From assembly GCA_947632705.1 (NCBI GenBank), contig CANRQE010000010.1, positions 1 to 52,560 on the forward strand: DNA of 52,560 nucleotides. The letters are read 5' to 3'. The translations under genes were made by a program, and so were the position numbers. Position 1 is the stretch's first letter; each line of letters begins with the position of its first letter. The notes below the pieces were generated by a model, which ran no database searches, was not told where the DNA came from, and saw nothing but the letters and a program-made list of their open reading frames with translations. Shown in pieces: positions 44,352 through 52,560 of the stretch. This DNA is from an uncultured Coprococcus sp. Its GTDB lineage: Bacteria; Bacillota; Clostridia; Lachnospirales; Lachnospiraceae.

Positions 44352-46413
44352 AATCATCCATTCCGCTTTCCATGGCCTTATCCCGGTCCTCTTTGAAGGA
44401 ATTGGCAGTACATGCAAAGATCCGGACGGAAGCTGCATCCGGGCGGTCCATATCACGGATTGCTTTTGCCGCTTCAAACCCATTCATCTCAGGCATTAAA
44501 AGATCCATCAGGATTACCTGATATTCTCCCGGCGCAGATTTATAAAATGCCTCAACCGCACTTCTTCCGTTCTCCGTATGCGTAACCTGAAAGCCTTCTC
44601 CCTCCAAAAGCTCTGTCAGAATCTGTCCGTTCAGTTCGTTATCCTCTGCCAGCAGGATATTCGGTTTTGTCAATACGGGATCTGCAGCTTTCCCATCCTC
44701 CTGTCCGTTAACCTGTTCCGTTATGTCTGTCAGCGGCGCCACAAAGACAAAGGTAAAATGGCTTCCCACTCCCAATTCACTTTCCACGCTCAGGCTTCCG
44801 CCCATACGCTTCGCCAGCAGGGAGCAAATTGCCATTCCAAGCCCTGTTCCCTGATTTCCCTGTGAAACAGTATCATTCTCCTGCGTAAACGGATCAAAAA
44901 TTCTTTTCTGGAATTCTTCACTCATACCACGGCCCGTATCTACAATATCCGCCTGCGTCGATATCTGTCCGTCAATCGTCTTTGTCTGCCTGATCTTAAC
45001 GGTAACATCACCGCCGTTTGGCGTATACTTACGGGCATTATCAATGACATTGATCAGAATCTGCTGAATCCGGACCTCGTCCCCGACAATACCGGGATAT
45101 GGAAGCTCGACATCCATATGAAAATGAATTCCCTTATCCTCCATACTGCCTTTTTCTACAGATTCTACCGTGTCCAGAAGCAGGGCAAGATTGACCGGCC
45201 TGTGTTCCAGCTCTACCTCACTTTCTCTCAGCTTTGACATATCAAGAATATTATTAACCAAAGACAGCAGATATTGTGCTACGGAAGAAGATTGTTTCAG
45301 GTAATTGGAAATTTTTTGTTTATTATCCAGATTCTGGGACATCAGGTAGTTCAGACTTAACAATCCGTTTAAAGGAGTGCGGATTTCATGGCTCATGGTA
45401 GACAGAAAATCCCCTTTTGCTTTTGCATCCGCCCGGTCATTAATTGCCCGGATACGAATATGCATGTTCACATACAGGAGAACACAGATAGAAAGTACGG
45501 CAATCAGAAGAACAATCAGAGTTACGCGATACTGATATACAAAATCCCAAAAGGTAAACTTATACATGTTCCCCATTGTTGATTCGATAATATAACCTGC
45601 CACCTCTCCGTCTGACATCTGTGCAATGGATTTATTAATAATGGAGATCTGTAATTCTTTCTCATGCCATATCCCGTCATCCGTCTGTTCCAGCGGAGTC
45701 ACAGCTGAAAAACACAACTGATCATCCAGTCCCATCACGGGAATGACCTTCAGATTATCATAGCCCGGTTTGTACAGCCAGTATTCTACAACATACTGAT
45801 TCTGGATCAGTAAATCAACTTCACCTTCATTTACGGCATCCAGACAATCCTCAATCGTGTCGTAATCCACAAGCTCAAAGTTTGGATACCGTTCTGTCAG
45901 TACCTTTCTAATCGTCTGCGAGCCCGTAGAAATCGCAACCGTAAAATGGCCGTCCTCATCAAATACCAGTCCCTCTCTTGCCACAATGACCTTTCTGCTG
46001 GAAAGATACGGATTACTGATCAAAATTCCTTTCGCCGCCTGATTGGCCTTGTTATACTCAACGCCGGTAACCAGATCAAATTCCTGTTCCAGCAGATAAT
46101 TATATGTAACCTCTCCGGCCGGAAGCTCTACATATTGAAATTTCAAGCCGCTGATCTGAGAAATTCTGTCAAAAATTTTTTTGGATATGCCTGCCAATTC
46201 TCCATTCTCATCATGAAAAGAAACCGGCTTACGATCCCGGACATATCCCACCTTCAGCGTCTCACACGACTCAATATATGCCTTTTCCTCTTCCGTAAAT
46301 ATATCCTCCTGCTCTTCGTTTGCAGATGCAGTCATACCGGATATTCCAAAGAAAAGAAACAGAAAAACAAAAGCAACCGCTATTATTCTTTTCAAATTAC
46401 CATGCTCTGCCAT
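44281..46413 (-). CDS. Hybrid sensor kinase with fused periplasmic-type solute-binding domain
   Basis: A 710-residue protein: signal sequence (about 8-30), a family-3 solute-binding domain outside (about 45-285), membrane helix (about 295-318), HisKA box TMSHEIRTPLNG, an ATPase with VIDNARKYTPNGG, DTGRGMS and GTGLGMA, and a C-terminal receiver (about 590-705) with phospho-Asp in ILMDLLMPEMNG and Lys in ITKPID. It resembles BvgS/EvgS-type kinases but has one solute-binding domain and no Hpt domain. Output partner unknown; the adjoining AraC protein has no receiver. Confidence 0.92.
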   Translation of the reverse strand: MAEHGNLKRIIAVAFVFLFLFFGISGMTASANEEQEDIFTEEEKAYIESCETLKVGYVRDRKPVSFHDENGELAGISKKIFDRISQISGLKFQYVELPAGEVTYNYLLEQEFDLVTGVEYNKANQAAKGILISNPYLSSRKVIVAREGLVFDEDGHFTVAISTGSQTIRKVLTERYPNFELVDYDTIEDCLDAVNEGEVDLLIQNQYVVEYWLYKPGYDNLKVIPVMGLDDQLCFSAVTPLEQTDDGIWHEKELQISIINKSIAQMSDGEVAGYIIESTMGNMYKFTFWDFVYQYRVTLIVLLIAVLSICVLLYVNMHIRIRAINDRADAKAKGDFLSTMSHEIRTPLNGLLSLNYLMSQNLDNKQKISNYLKQSSSVAQYLLSLVNNILDMSKLRESEVELEHRPVNLALLLDTVESVEKGSMEDKGIHFHMDVELPYPGIVGDEVRIQQILINVIDNARKYTPNGGDVTVKIRQTKTIDGQISTQADIVDTGRGMSEEFQKRIFDPFTQENDTVSQGNQGTGLGMAICSLLAKRMGGSLSVESELGVGSHFTFVFVAPLTDITEQVNGQEDGKAADPVLTKPNILLAEDNELNGQILTELLEGEGFQVTHTENGRSAVEAFYKSAPGEYQVILMDLLMPEMNGFEAAKAIRDMDRPDAASVRIFACTANSFKEDRDKAMESGMDDFITKPIDVAELLRKLEDCGNRED

Positions 46414-46581
46414 TTATCCCAGTCCTTTCCGTCAGCTGTTCTTATTAACTCAGCCGCACAACTCCTTACACATAGAATATCATAAAATTCCTGATGTATA
46501 AATCCAAAATACATTAAAATAATATAAAATTTTACACCTTTCCGAGAATTCTGTAAACCGGTACAGACAAGAAAACAAGAA

Positions 46582-46706
46582 TTGATTTCCTTATGCCCAT
46601 ATGATAAACTTATTTAGATAAACCACCTGAAATCAGGTGTTTTAATATCATAGAAAATGTGACATTCGTTCCCATTGATATAAAAATATCTTCAGATATT
46701 AAGGAG
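46582..46706 (+). promoter_or_regulatory. Promoter and structured leader of the second hybrid kinase
   Basis: TTGATT (46582-46587), 17 bases, TAAACT (46605-46610). In the leader, CACCTG-AAAT-CAGGTG (46624-46639) is followed by TTTT, and AATATC-TTCA-GATATT (46685-46700) directly touches the ribosome site AAGGAG (46701-46706). The 304-base gap 46414-46717 has no gene. Confidence 0.45.
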
Positions 46707-46717
46707 TACCCATCATC

Positions 46718-49690
46718 GTGAAAAAATGGTTAGAAAAACTATTGCTGATACTATTCATATGCTGTGTGAGTGCCGCTGTTTTTTTTATCGGAAGTATCTA
46801 TTTCAATTTTATTTCCAAACGGATTTATGAAGACAGCACTGACCATCTGAGTGAAATTTATGGTCAGGTAAATCGTTCATTCGGCTCTTTTGTAGACAAA
46901 AACTGGGGGCTTTTGGACAACTGGGGAGATTATCTGTCACTCGCTGAAGATACAGACAGTAACGCTGTTACCGATTTTATTACTGATGAACAGGACTACT
47001 GGGGATTCACGGATTTTTATTTTCTGTCTGAAGATAAAACCAGCATGTCGCTCGACGGAACAAAAAACCGCATCTTGTTGGAAGACTCCCGGGAAGCCCT
47101 GATAAACGGCGAACCTGTCATGACAGGGGAAACGCTGTCCGATGGTACGGAAGTTACCGTTTTTGCCGTTCCGGTACAGAAAGGAACATATAACGGCTTT
47201 GCGTACAATGCAATTGCCGTCAGTTATACAAATGCGGATCTGTCAGATTCCCTGAATGTAGACGCCTTTTCCGGTGAAACCAAATGCTTTGTCATTCACA
47301 AGGATGGACGCGTATTGCTCTCAACACAGGCCGGCGGTAATATTTTTGCAAACTATCTTCTTTACCTGCAGGTTGCATCCAATCTGGATGAAAAACAGAT
47401 TGCACAGCTCCAAAGCGACTGGGAAAGCGGAACCACCGGCTTGATTCAATGTGAAATAGGGGACGTCAATCATTGTATTTTATACCAGCCTGTCGGATAT
47501 CAGGACTATATACTGCTCAGCGTTGTACCACAGAATGTTGTCAGTTCAGGATTTTTATCCGTACAAAAGGTTACAATGAACGTACTGATCCTGATTTTCC
47601 TTCTCATTGGTGCAACGATCATTACTCTGATTGCTGTACGCAGCCATAAGCAGTCACGCAAAAGCAAAATGGAGCTCCAATACAGAGACTATCTGTTTGA
47701 TGTGCTGTCCAATAGTATAGACGACATTTTTTTGATGCTGGATGCCGAAAACAGTCAGGTGGATTATATCAGCCCTAACATTGAACGCCTGCTTGGTATT
47801 GAAATAAAAGAAGCACGAAAAGATATCCGTGTAATGGAAAAATGCGCTGTCAACTATAATGTAGTGATTCCTGCCGATAAACTGAATGCAATCCCAATCA
47901 GCGGAAATCAATACTGGGAGTGCGAATACATTCATCAGCATACCGGGGAGCGCCGCTGGTACAGGGTAACCATCTATCACATGCTCATTCAGGATATTGA
48001 AAAATATATTATTGTAATGTCCGACCGTACGCAGGAACAGCAAATGAACCAGAAACTGCAGGAGGCGCTCACTGCTGCCCAAAGTGCGAATGAAGCCAAA
48101 AGTAATTTCCTTTCAAATATGTCACATGATATCCGCACTCCGATGAATGCGATTGTCGGTTTTCTGATGCTTTTAGAAAAGGATGCAGATAACGCGGAAA
48201 AAGTACGGGAATATACACATAAGACTTTAGCCTCCAGTCATCATCTGCTCAGTCTGATCAATGACGTACTGGATATGAGTAAGATTGAAAGCGGCAAAAC
48301 ATCCTTAAATGTTGACCGTTTCAGTCTGCCGCAGCTGTTAGAAGAATTAAATATGATCCTGATGCCGCAGGCAAAGGCAAAAAATCAGTGTTTTACGATT
48401 CATGTCCAGGGTGCACCGCCGGAGCAGATGCTTGGAGATAAGCTGCGTCTGAATCAGATTCTGATCAACCTTCTCTCCAATGCAATCAAATATACCCCTG
48501 TTGGCGGAAAAATAGATTTTCTGATTTCTGAGATACCGCAAAGTACGCAGCAGTATGTCAAACTGAAATTTGTTGTAAAGGATAACGGAATCGGGATGAG
48601 CAAAGAATTCCAGCAAACCGTCTTTCATCCTTTCAGCAGGGAAATCAGCTCCGTTACCAACAAAATACAGGGAACAGGTCTGGGAATGGCAATCACCAAA
48701 AATCTTGTCGATCTGATGGGCGGAATCATTCAGGTAGAAAGCGCTCCGAATCAGGGATCTACATTTACTGTAGAATTATCCTTTGCACTTCCGGAACAGG
48801 ATGAATCTGACTTCTGGTTCCGGGAAAAGGTTACGCGCATGCTGATTGCCGATGATGAGGAAGAAATATGTCAGAGTATTCAGGAGACGATGAGAGATAC
48901 CGGCGTCGATATATCCTATACTACCGAAGGTGCCGCTGCAGTAGACATGGCCGTACAGGCACATCAGCACGGAGAAGATTACCATGTGATTTTACTGGAT
49001 TGGAAAATGCCGGGATTAAACGGTGTTGAAACAGCACGCATGATCCGTGAGAAGATTGGATCAGACATCCCTATTCTGGTACTGACCTCCTATGACTGGA
49101 CCGAGATTGAAGACGAAGCCCGTGCAGCAGGTATCAACGCCTTTATGCAGAAGCCATTTTTTGCCTCTACCTTCTGGCAGACAATCAAACCTTTCTTCCT
49201 TGATTTCATGGAAGAAAAGGCGGCTGCAGACAACAGTTCTGACAATGTAATGAACGGTCGTTTATTCCTTGTTGCAGAAGATAATGATCTGAATGCTGAA
49301 ATTCTGACAGAATTACTGGATATGGAGGGTGCCCGCTGTGAACTGGCAGTTAACGGCAAGGAAGCTGTTGAGAAGTTCAGCCAGTCAGAACCCGGTTACT
49401 ACGACATGATCCTGATGGATGTGCAAATGCCGGTTATGAACGGTTATGAAGCCACCAGAAAGATTCGTGCCTCTGAACATGCCGAGGCAAAAACAATCCC
49501 GATCGTTGCCATGACAGCCAACACCTTTGCAGAAGACGTCCGAAACGCAATGAATGCAGGAATGGATGGCCATCTGGCAAAACCAATTGATATGAATGCT
49601 GTAAGAGAGCTGGTCGGCCGGCTTATGAAACAAAAAGAAAATCAGGCAGCACCTGCTGAAGCTGAGGAACAAAAGGAAGGAAAGAAATAA
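46718..49690 (+). CDS. Hybrid sensor kinase with two receiver domains
   Basis: A 990-residue protein starting with GTG at 46718, behind AAGGAG at an 11-base spacing. Membrane helix (about 8-30), large extracellular sensor (about 35-280), second helix (about 287-308), a PAS domain (about 325-445), HisKA NMSHDIRTPMNA, an ATPase with LLSNAIKYTPVGG and GTGLGMA, then receivers with phospho-Asp in VILLDWKMPGLNG and MILMDVQMPVMNG. No Hpt or DNA-binding domain. One base separates it from a solute-binding lipoprotein gene, which may present ligand to its outer domain (inference). Confidence 0.92.
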   Translation: MKKWLEKLLLILFICCVSAAVFFIGSIYFNFISKRIYEDSTDHLSEIYGQVNRSFGSFVDKNWGLLDNWGDYLSLAEDTDSNAVTDFITDEQDYWGFTDFYFLSEDKTSMSLDGTKNRILLEDSREALINGEPVMTGETLSDGTEVTVFAVPVQKGTYNGFAYNAIAVSYTNADLSDSLNVDAFSGETKCFVIHKDGRVLLSTQAGGNIFANYLLYLQVASNLDEKQIAQLQSDWESGTTGLIQCEIGDVNHCILYQPVGYQDYILLSVVPQNVVSSGFLSVQKVTMNVLILIFLLIGATIITLIAVRSHKQSRKSKMELQYRDYLFDVLSNSIDDIFLMLDAENSQVDYISPNIERLLGIEIKEARKDIRVMEKCAVNYNVVIPADKLNAIPISGNQYWECEYIHQHTGERRWYRVTIYHMLIQDIEKYIIVMSDRTQEQQMNQKLQEALTAAQSANEAKSNFLSNMSHDIRTPMNAIVGFLMLLEKDADNAEKVREYTHKTLASSHHLLSLINDVLDMSKIESGKTSLNVDRFSLPQLLEELNMILMPQAKAKNQCFTIHVQGAPPEQMLGDKLRLNQILINLLSNAIKYTPVGGKIDFLISEIPQSTQQYVKLKFVVKDNGIGMSKEFQQTVFHPFSREISSVTNKIQGTGLGMAITKNLVDLMGGIIQVESAPNQGSTFTVELSFALPEQDESDFWFREKVTRMLIADDEEEICQSIQETMRDTGVDISYTTEGAAAVDMAVQAHQHGEDYHVILLDWKMPGLNGVETARMIREKIGSDIPILVLTSYDWTEIEDEARAAGINAFMQKPFFASTFWQTIKPFFLDFMEEKAAADNSSDNVMNGRLFLVAEDNDLNAEILTELLDMEGARCELAVNGKEAVEKFSQSEPGYYDMILMDVQMPVMNGYEATRKIRASEHAEAKTIPIVAMTANTFAEDVRNAMNAGMDGHLAKPIDMNAVRELVGRLMKQKENQAAPAEAEEQKEGKK

Positions 49691-49691
49691 C

Positions 49692-50978
49692 ATGAAAAAA
49701 AGATATTTTTCCATATTACTGATACTGACTCTGATCTTATGCATGACCGCATCCTGCGGAAAACAGGAAGCTTCCGATTCGCCGGGAACCGTGACTTTAA
49801 CGATTATGGGAAAGAAAAGCGATCTTGCAAAAAGCTATATGACCAGCATTTTTGACCAGTATGAAACGGCAACCGGCAACCATCTGAACATAATTGCCTA
49901 TGAAGACGCTGACTATGAATCCGCAGCTGCCGCAGATTTTGCAAACGGGGATGTTCCGGATATATTTCTTCATTTCCACAATGCTGATCTGAACCGCTTT
50001 GACGTTGCTGAAAATTTTTATTACCTGAACGATGAAGACTGGGTATCTGACCTGACGGACAGTGCAAGCGCCTATTGTACCGACAGTGAGGGCAATCTGC
50101 TGGGTCTTCCTTTTTGGGAAAACTCTGTTTCCGGCTGCTATTATAATAAAACAATCTTAGACAGCCTCGGCCTGAAGCCTGCCACAACACAGGCAGAATT
50201 TGACGTCCTGTGTCAGGCGCTTTCCGATGCCGGCTTAACCCCGATCTGCTGGCCTGCCAATGGCTGCTCGTGGATGATCCAGTTCGGGCTGGATCCTATC
50301 TTTGCCGATAACCCAGATATGCTGGAACAGATAAACAATAATGAAATTACCTACTCCGATATTCCGGAAGTTCGGAATATGATACAATGGATTTCCGATG
50401 CGGCAGACAAGGGCTGGTTTGGTCCAAACTATATGGAAACCGGATGGTCTGAGATCAGTCCGACTATGGCATCCGGAGAAGCAGTCATGACCTTCATCTG
50501 GGATACATGGTTCTACACGGATTTTGAACAAGGGAATCAATATTCCATTGAAGACTTCGCATTGATGCCGGTATTTCTGAACACCGTTGACGGCGGTACC
50601 TATGAGGGCGGCAACCTGAATATGATGATGGTCAATAAAAACGGCAAGCATGTGCAAGAGGCATTAGACTTTCTGGATTTCTGCGCATCTGAGGAAAATT
50701 ACAACATTGCCTTTGATGGCATATCCACAGTAAGCTGCTTTAAAGGACAAAACACCAATATCCAGTCCCAAATGGTAACAGACGCCGGTGCTTCAATTGC
50801 CGAGCATGAACGTGTCTCTACGGCAGCTTCCAGAATTATGGGCTATAGCGCAGATGAAATGATTTCTGCACTTAACGATATGTTTTTGAAAAAAATCGAT
50901 GTAACCGGCTGTATCCGGCTCATGGATGAATACAGAATCAACGGAGCCAAAAAACAGGGTGCGGAAGGCTTTCAATAA
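49692..50978 (+). CDS. Family 1 extracellular solute-binding lipoprotein, no permease nearby
   Basis: A 428-residue lipoprotein: signal sequence with lipobox MTASC (Cys 22), then a two-lobe sugar-binding fold of the SBP_bac_1 family, with aromatic blocks such as GLPFWENSVSGCYYNK and TFIWDTWFYTDF likely lining a carbohydrate pocket. It begins one base after the stop of the hybrid kinase, so the two are co-expressed. No ABC permease genes are present in the window. It probably serves the kinase as a sensing subunit, perhaps for glucan oligosaccharides (inference). Confidence 0.88.
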   Translation: MKKRYFSILLILTLILCMTASCGKQEASDSPGTVTLTIMGKKSDLAKSYMTSIFDQYETATGNHLNIIAYEDADYESAAAADFANGDVPDIFLHFHNADLNRFDVAENFYYLNDEDWVSDLTDSASAYCTDSEGNLLGLPFWENSVSGCYYNKTILDSLGLKPATTQAEFDVLCQALSDAGLTPICWPANGCSWMIQFGLDPIFADNPDMLEQINNNEITYSDIPEVRNMIQWISDAADKGWFGPNYMETGWSEISPTMASGEAVMTFIWDTWFYTDFEQGNQYSIEDFALMPVFLNTVDGGTYEGGNLNMMMVNKNGKHVQEALDFLDFCASEENYNIAFDGISTVSCFKGQNTNIQSQMVTDAGASIAEHERVSTAASRIMGYSADEMISALNDMFLKKIDVTGCIRLMDEYRINGAKKQGAEGFQ

Positions 50979-50986
50979 ATTGCGAT

Positions 50987-51754
50987 TTACAGATTCATTC
51001 TATCAACAACTGCCGCAGGTTTCGCAGTCATTTCTACCCATGCGGGAACAAAGCCGCTCTTAACTGCGTTTCGGACCGACCTGATATTGGACCATGCCGT
51101 ACAGTAAAACGGCACTTTATCCCTGGCTATGATTTCTTTTGTGAGCGCACTTGTCAGCGCACAGGCGATCCCCTGCCGCCGGTATTCCGGTAAAACATCC
51201 ACGCCAATCTGCCACATAGCTTCACAATCGGCAGAACAGGCGGCCAATCCAATCAACCTGTTTTTGTCATAGGCACCGACACCAAGAACATCCAAATGCC
51301 GACGTTCCTTACAAAGCGCATTGCTCCATTTCGGCAAATACAACTCCCCAAAGTCTTCCTGCTTCAGTATACGCGTTTCATAAGCGCACGAAAGGTCAGG
51401 GAGCCGGCTTACATCCGGCAGATAATACTCAGCCATAAAACATATTTTATGTCCTTTCTCCATCAGGCGCTCGTTCAGCCAGTGAAAATTCGGTGTTTCA
51501 AAGCATCCATAAAACTCAAATTTTTTCACATACTCGGATACTATATCCAAGGTCTCGCTGATAGAAGCTGCCACGACGTTATTTCCATAGGAAACGAAGT
51601 TACAGGTAATCGGTTCCTTATAATATTTGCGGGCATTCTTGCCCAGCTTGAAGGCAAGAACAACATTTTTATCTGTCTTAAAATCCTCCGCGCAGCATCC
51701 GATGTCCTCAGCGGACTGATGCATGGCAATTTCCATCATTTCACGATTCGTCAT
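50987..51754 (-). CDS. GNAT-family N-acetyltransferase
   Basis: A 255-residue protein; acetyl-CoA binding motif A is visible as VDVLPEYRRQGIACALTSAL, followed by CTAWSNIRSVRNAVKSGFVP, which is the usual motif B. The N-terminal half is unlike the core GNAT fold and could be a second, degenerate domain. ATG 51754 has GGAG six bases upstream; an ATG four codons earlier overlaps that site. Convergent with the solute-binding gene, eight bases away. Substrate unknown. Confidence 0.85.
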   Translation of the reverse strand: MTNREMMEIAMHQSAEDIGCCAEDFKTDKNVVLAFKLGKNARKYYKEPITCNFVSYGNNVVAASISETLDIVSEYVKKFEFYGCFETPNFHWLNERLMEKGHKICFMAEYYLPDVSRLPDLSCAYETRILKQEDFGELYLPKWSNALCKERRHLDVLGVGAYDKNRLIGLAACSADCEAMWQIGVDVLPEYRRQGIACALTSALTKEIIARDKVPFYCTAWSNIRSVRNAVKSGFVPAWVEMTAKPAAVVDRMNL

Positions 51755-51931
51755 AAATTTCTCCATTATTTTATTGTTTTGTTAGATCCAAACTTCTCTT
51801 TCTTGTTTAGCTTATTTCTGATCTGTCAGAAGCAGATCACATTCTCCGCTCATAATGCGGTTATGTACAAAAAAGGGTTCTTTCATTATCAAATGGCAAT
51901 TTTTTCTATGAGTATATCAAAAACATCCGGT

Positions 51932-52441
51932 TTATACTTTTTTCTTTGTTAATAAAACACCAGTGATTGCCACGATAAAGATAATCGGAGCTACCCTGAC
52001 AAACAACCATTCAAATGCATGAAATACGGTTCCCATAACGGCGGTTTCGGGATCATAATAGTTCCAACTCAAATATGGGCTGTTTAATACCATCATGACC
52101 GCAGAGACAATTACGACGCCAAAACACAATAGGATGAAAAAATAATGGAGTAATTTCCATTGTGCGGCTTTCCTACGCGCAAGCTGCAAATTGATTACTT
52201 CCAGCTTTTCAGAAATCGTTTTTAAGTCATCTGTTTTCACTTCCGTAACGGTTTCCCCAAGCAAGACACTCACAGATGTTTCAAGAGCTTCTGATAGAGA
52301 GAGCAACATTTCCGAATCAGGAACAGACAATCCCTGCTCCCATTTGGAAATTGTTTGTCGTACCACATTCAGTTTGACAGCAAGTTCCTCTTGCGAAAGC
52401 CCTTTTGACTTTCTAATTGCTTTAATGTTTTCGTTTAACAT
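51932..52441 (-). CDS. XRE-family regulator with C-terminal membrane segments
   Basis: A 169-residue protein: HTH_3 domain (about 4-60) with KGLSQEELAVKLNVVRQTISKWEQG, a linker, then two hydrophobic segments (about 95-117 and 145-165). This membrane-tethered layout is common in Firmicutes and suggests response to the cell envelope. GGAGG lies nine bases before the ATG. No partner gene in the window. Confidence 0.85.
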   Translation of the reverse strand: MLNENIKAIRKSKGLSQEELAVKLNVVRQTISKWEQGLSVPDSEMLLSLSEALETSVSVLLGETVTEVKTDDLKTISEKLEVINLQLARRKAAQWKLLHYFFILLCFGVVIVSAVMMVLNSPYLSWNYYDPETAVMGTVFHAFEWLFVRVAPIIFIVAITGVLLTKKKV

Positions 52442-52560
52442 TTCAGATAACCTCCAGTTTTATTTGATTTTGGCATTACAGGCCACAGGAAAATGCCTGT
52501 ATACAACATCAAATATAGGAGAATTTGCCCGTTGCGACAAGCAACGCAAATTAACATGAC
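52442..52560. promoter_or_regulatory. Upstream region of the membrane XRE gene
   Basis: No gene seen. The inverted repeat ACAGGC (52478-52483) and GCCTGT (52495-52500), 11 bases apart, may be an operator for the XRE protein. Confidence 0.25.

Overview
The window looks like chromosome from a gut-type Clostridia, most likely Lachnospiraceae. This is inferred from moderate G+C with AT-rich intergenic gaps, strong AGGAGG-type ribosome binding sites, and the gene content: a DUF4125/TPR/S66 cluster, hybrid kinases paired with solute-binding proteins, and a GHKL/LytTR signalling array. I saw no rRNA, tRNA, CRISPR array, insertion sequence or phage gene. All functional calls are by reading motifs; no database search was run.

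Region 1 (1-7104) is a signalling island. A minus-strand operon starts at about 6640 and encodes a LytTR response regulator, a short GHKL kinase, and then four tandem AgrC/ComD-shaped membrane sensors; the fourth runs off the left edge. The three complete sensors keep the phospho-acceptor His (IKHDMNK or IRHDMNK) but have lost the N- and G-boxes of the ATPase domain. The short kinase keeps an intact ATPase but carries Gln where that His should be. This reciprocal loss suggests a split kinase in which one shared ATPase phosphorylates several interchangeable sensors, and it is the standout observation. A small XRE regulator is divergent from the operon, with paired palindromes at its promoter, and a repeated direct-repeat element with LytTR-like spacing lies in the same gap.

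Region 2 (7169-23850) is mostly minus strand. It holds argJ and gltX, a DRE-TIM aldolase-like enzyme, and a long tightly packed run: a UPF0104 membrane protein, a Tet(M)-like GTPase fused to a C-terminal NYN/Rae1-like nuclease domain, glycerol kinase, a GH3 glycosidase, a heterodimeric ABC exporter and a NUDIX hydrolase.

Region 3 (23945-30726) covers sulfur assimilation and small clusters. cysK and an O-acetylhomoserine sulfhydrylase sit behind a promoter with a 21-codon leader ORF ending in Arg-Arg-Cys-Trp-Arg, divergent from a three-cysteine Rrf2 regulator. Next come a translationally coupled DUF4125/TPR/S66-peptidase trio and a D-2-hydroxyacid dehydrogenase.

Region 4 (30829-39706) holds an OmpR/HK two-component system apparently co-transcribed with a Dlt-like acylation cassette (adenylating ligase, carrier protein, MBOAT, SGNH protein). 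It is followed by an orphan OmpR-type regulator and a stand-alone PTS-IIC-like membrane protein.

Region 5 (39884-52560) contains a MATE transporter, a secreted GH16 laminarinase-like lipoprotein with two CBM4/9-like modules, a divergent AraC regulator, two hybrid sensor kinases (one with a fused solute-binding domain, one followed after a single base by a separate solute-binding lipoprotein), a GNAT acetyltransferase and a membrane-anchored XRE regulator. Together this looks like a beta-glucan sensing and degradation locus.
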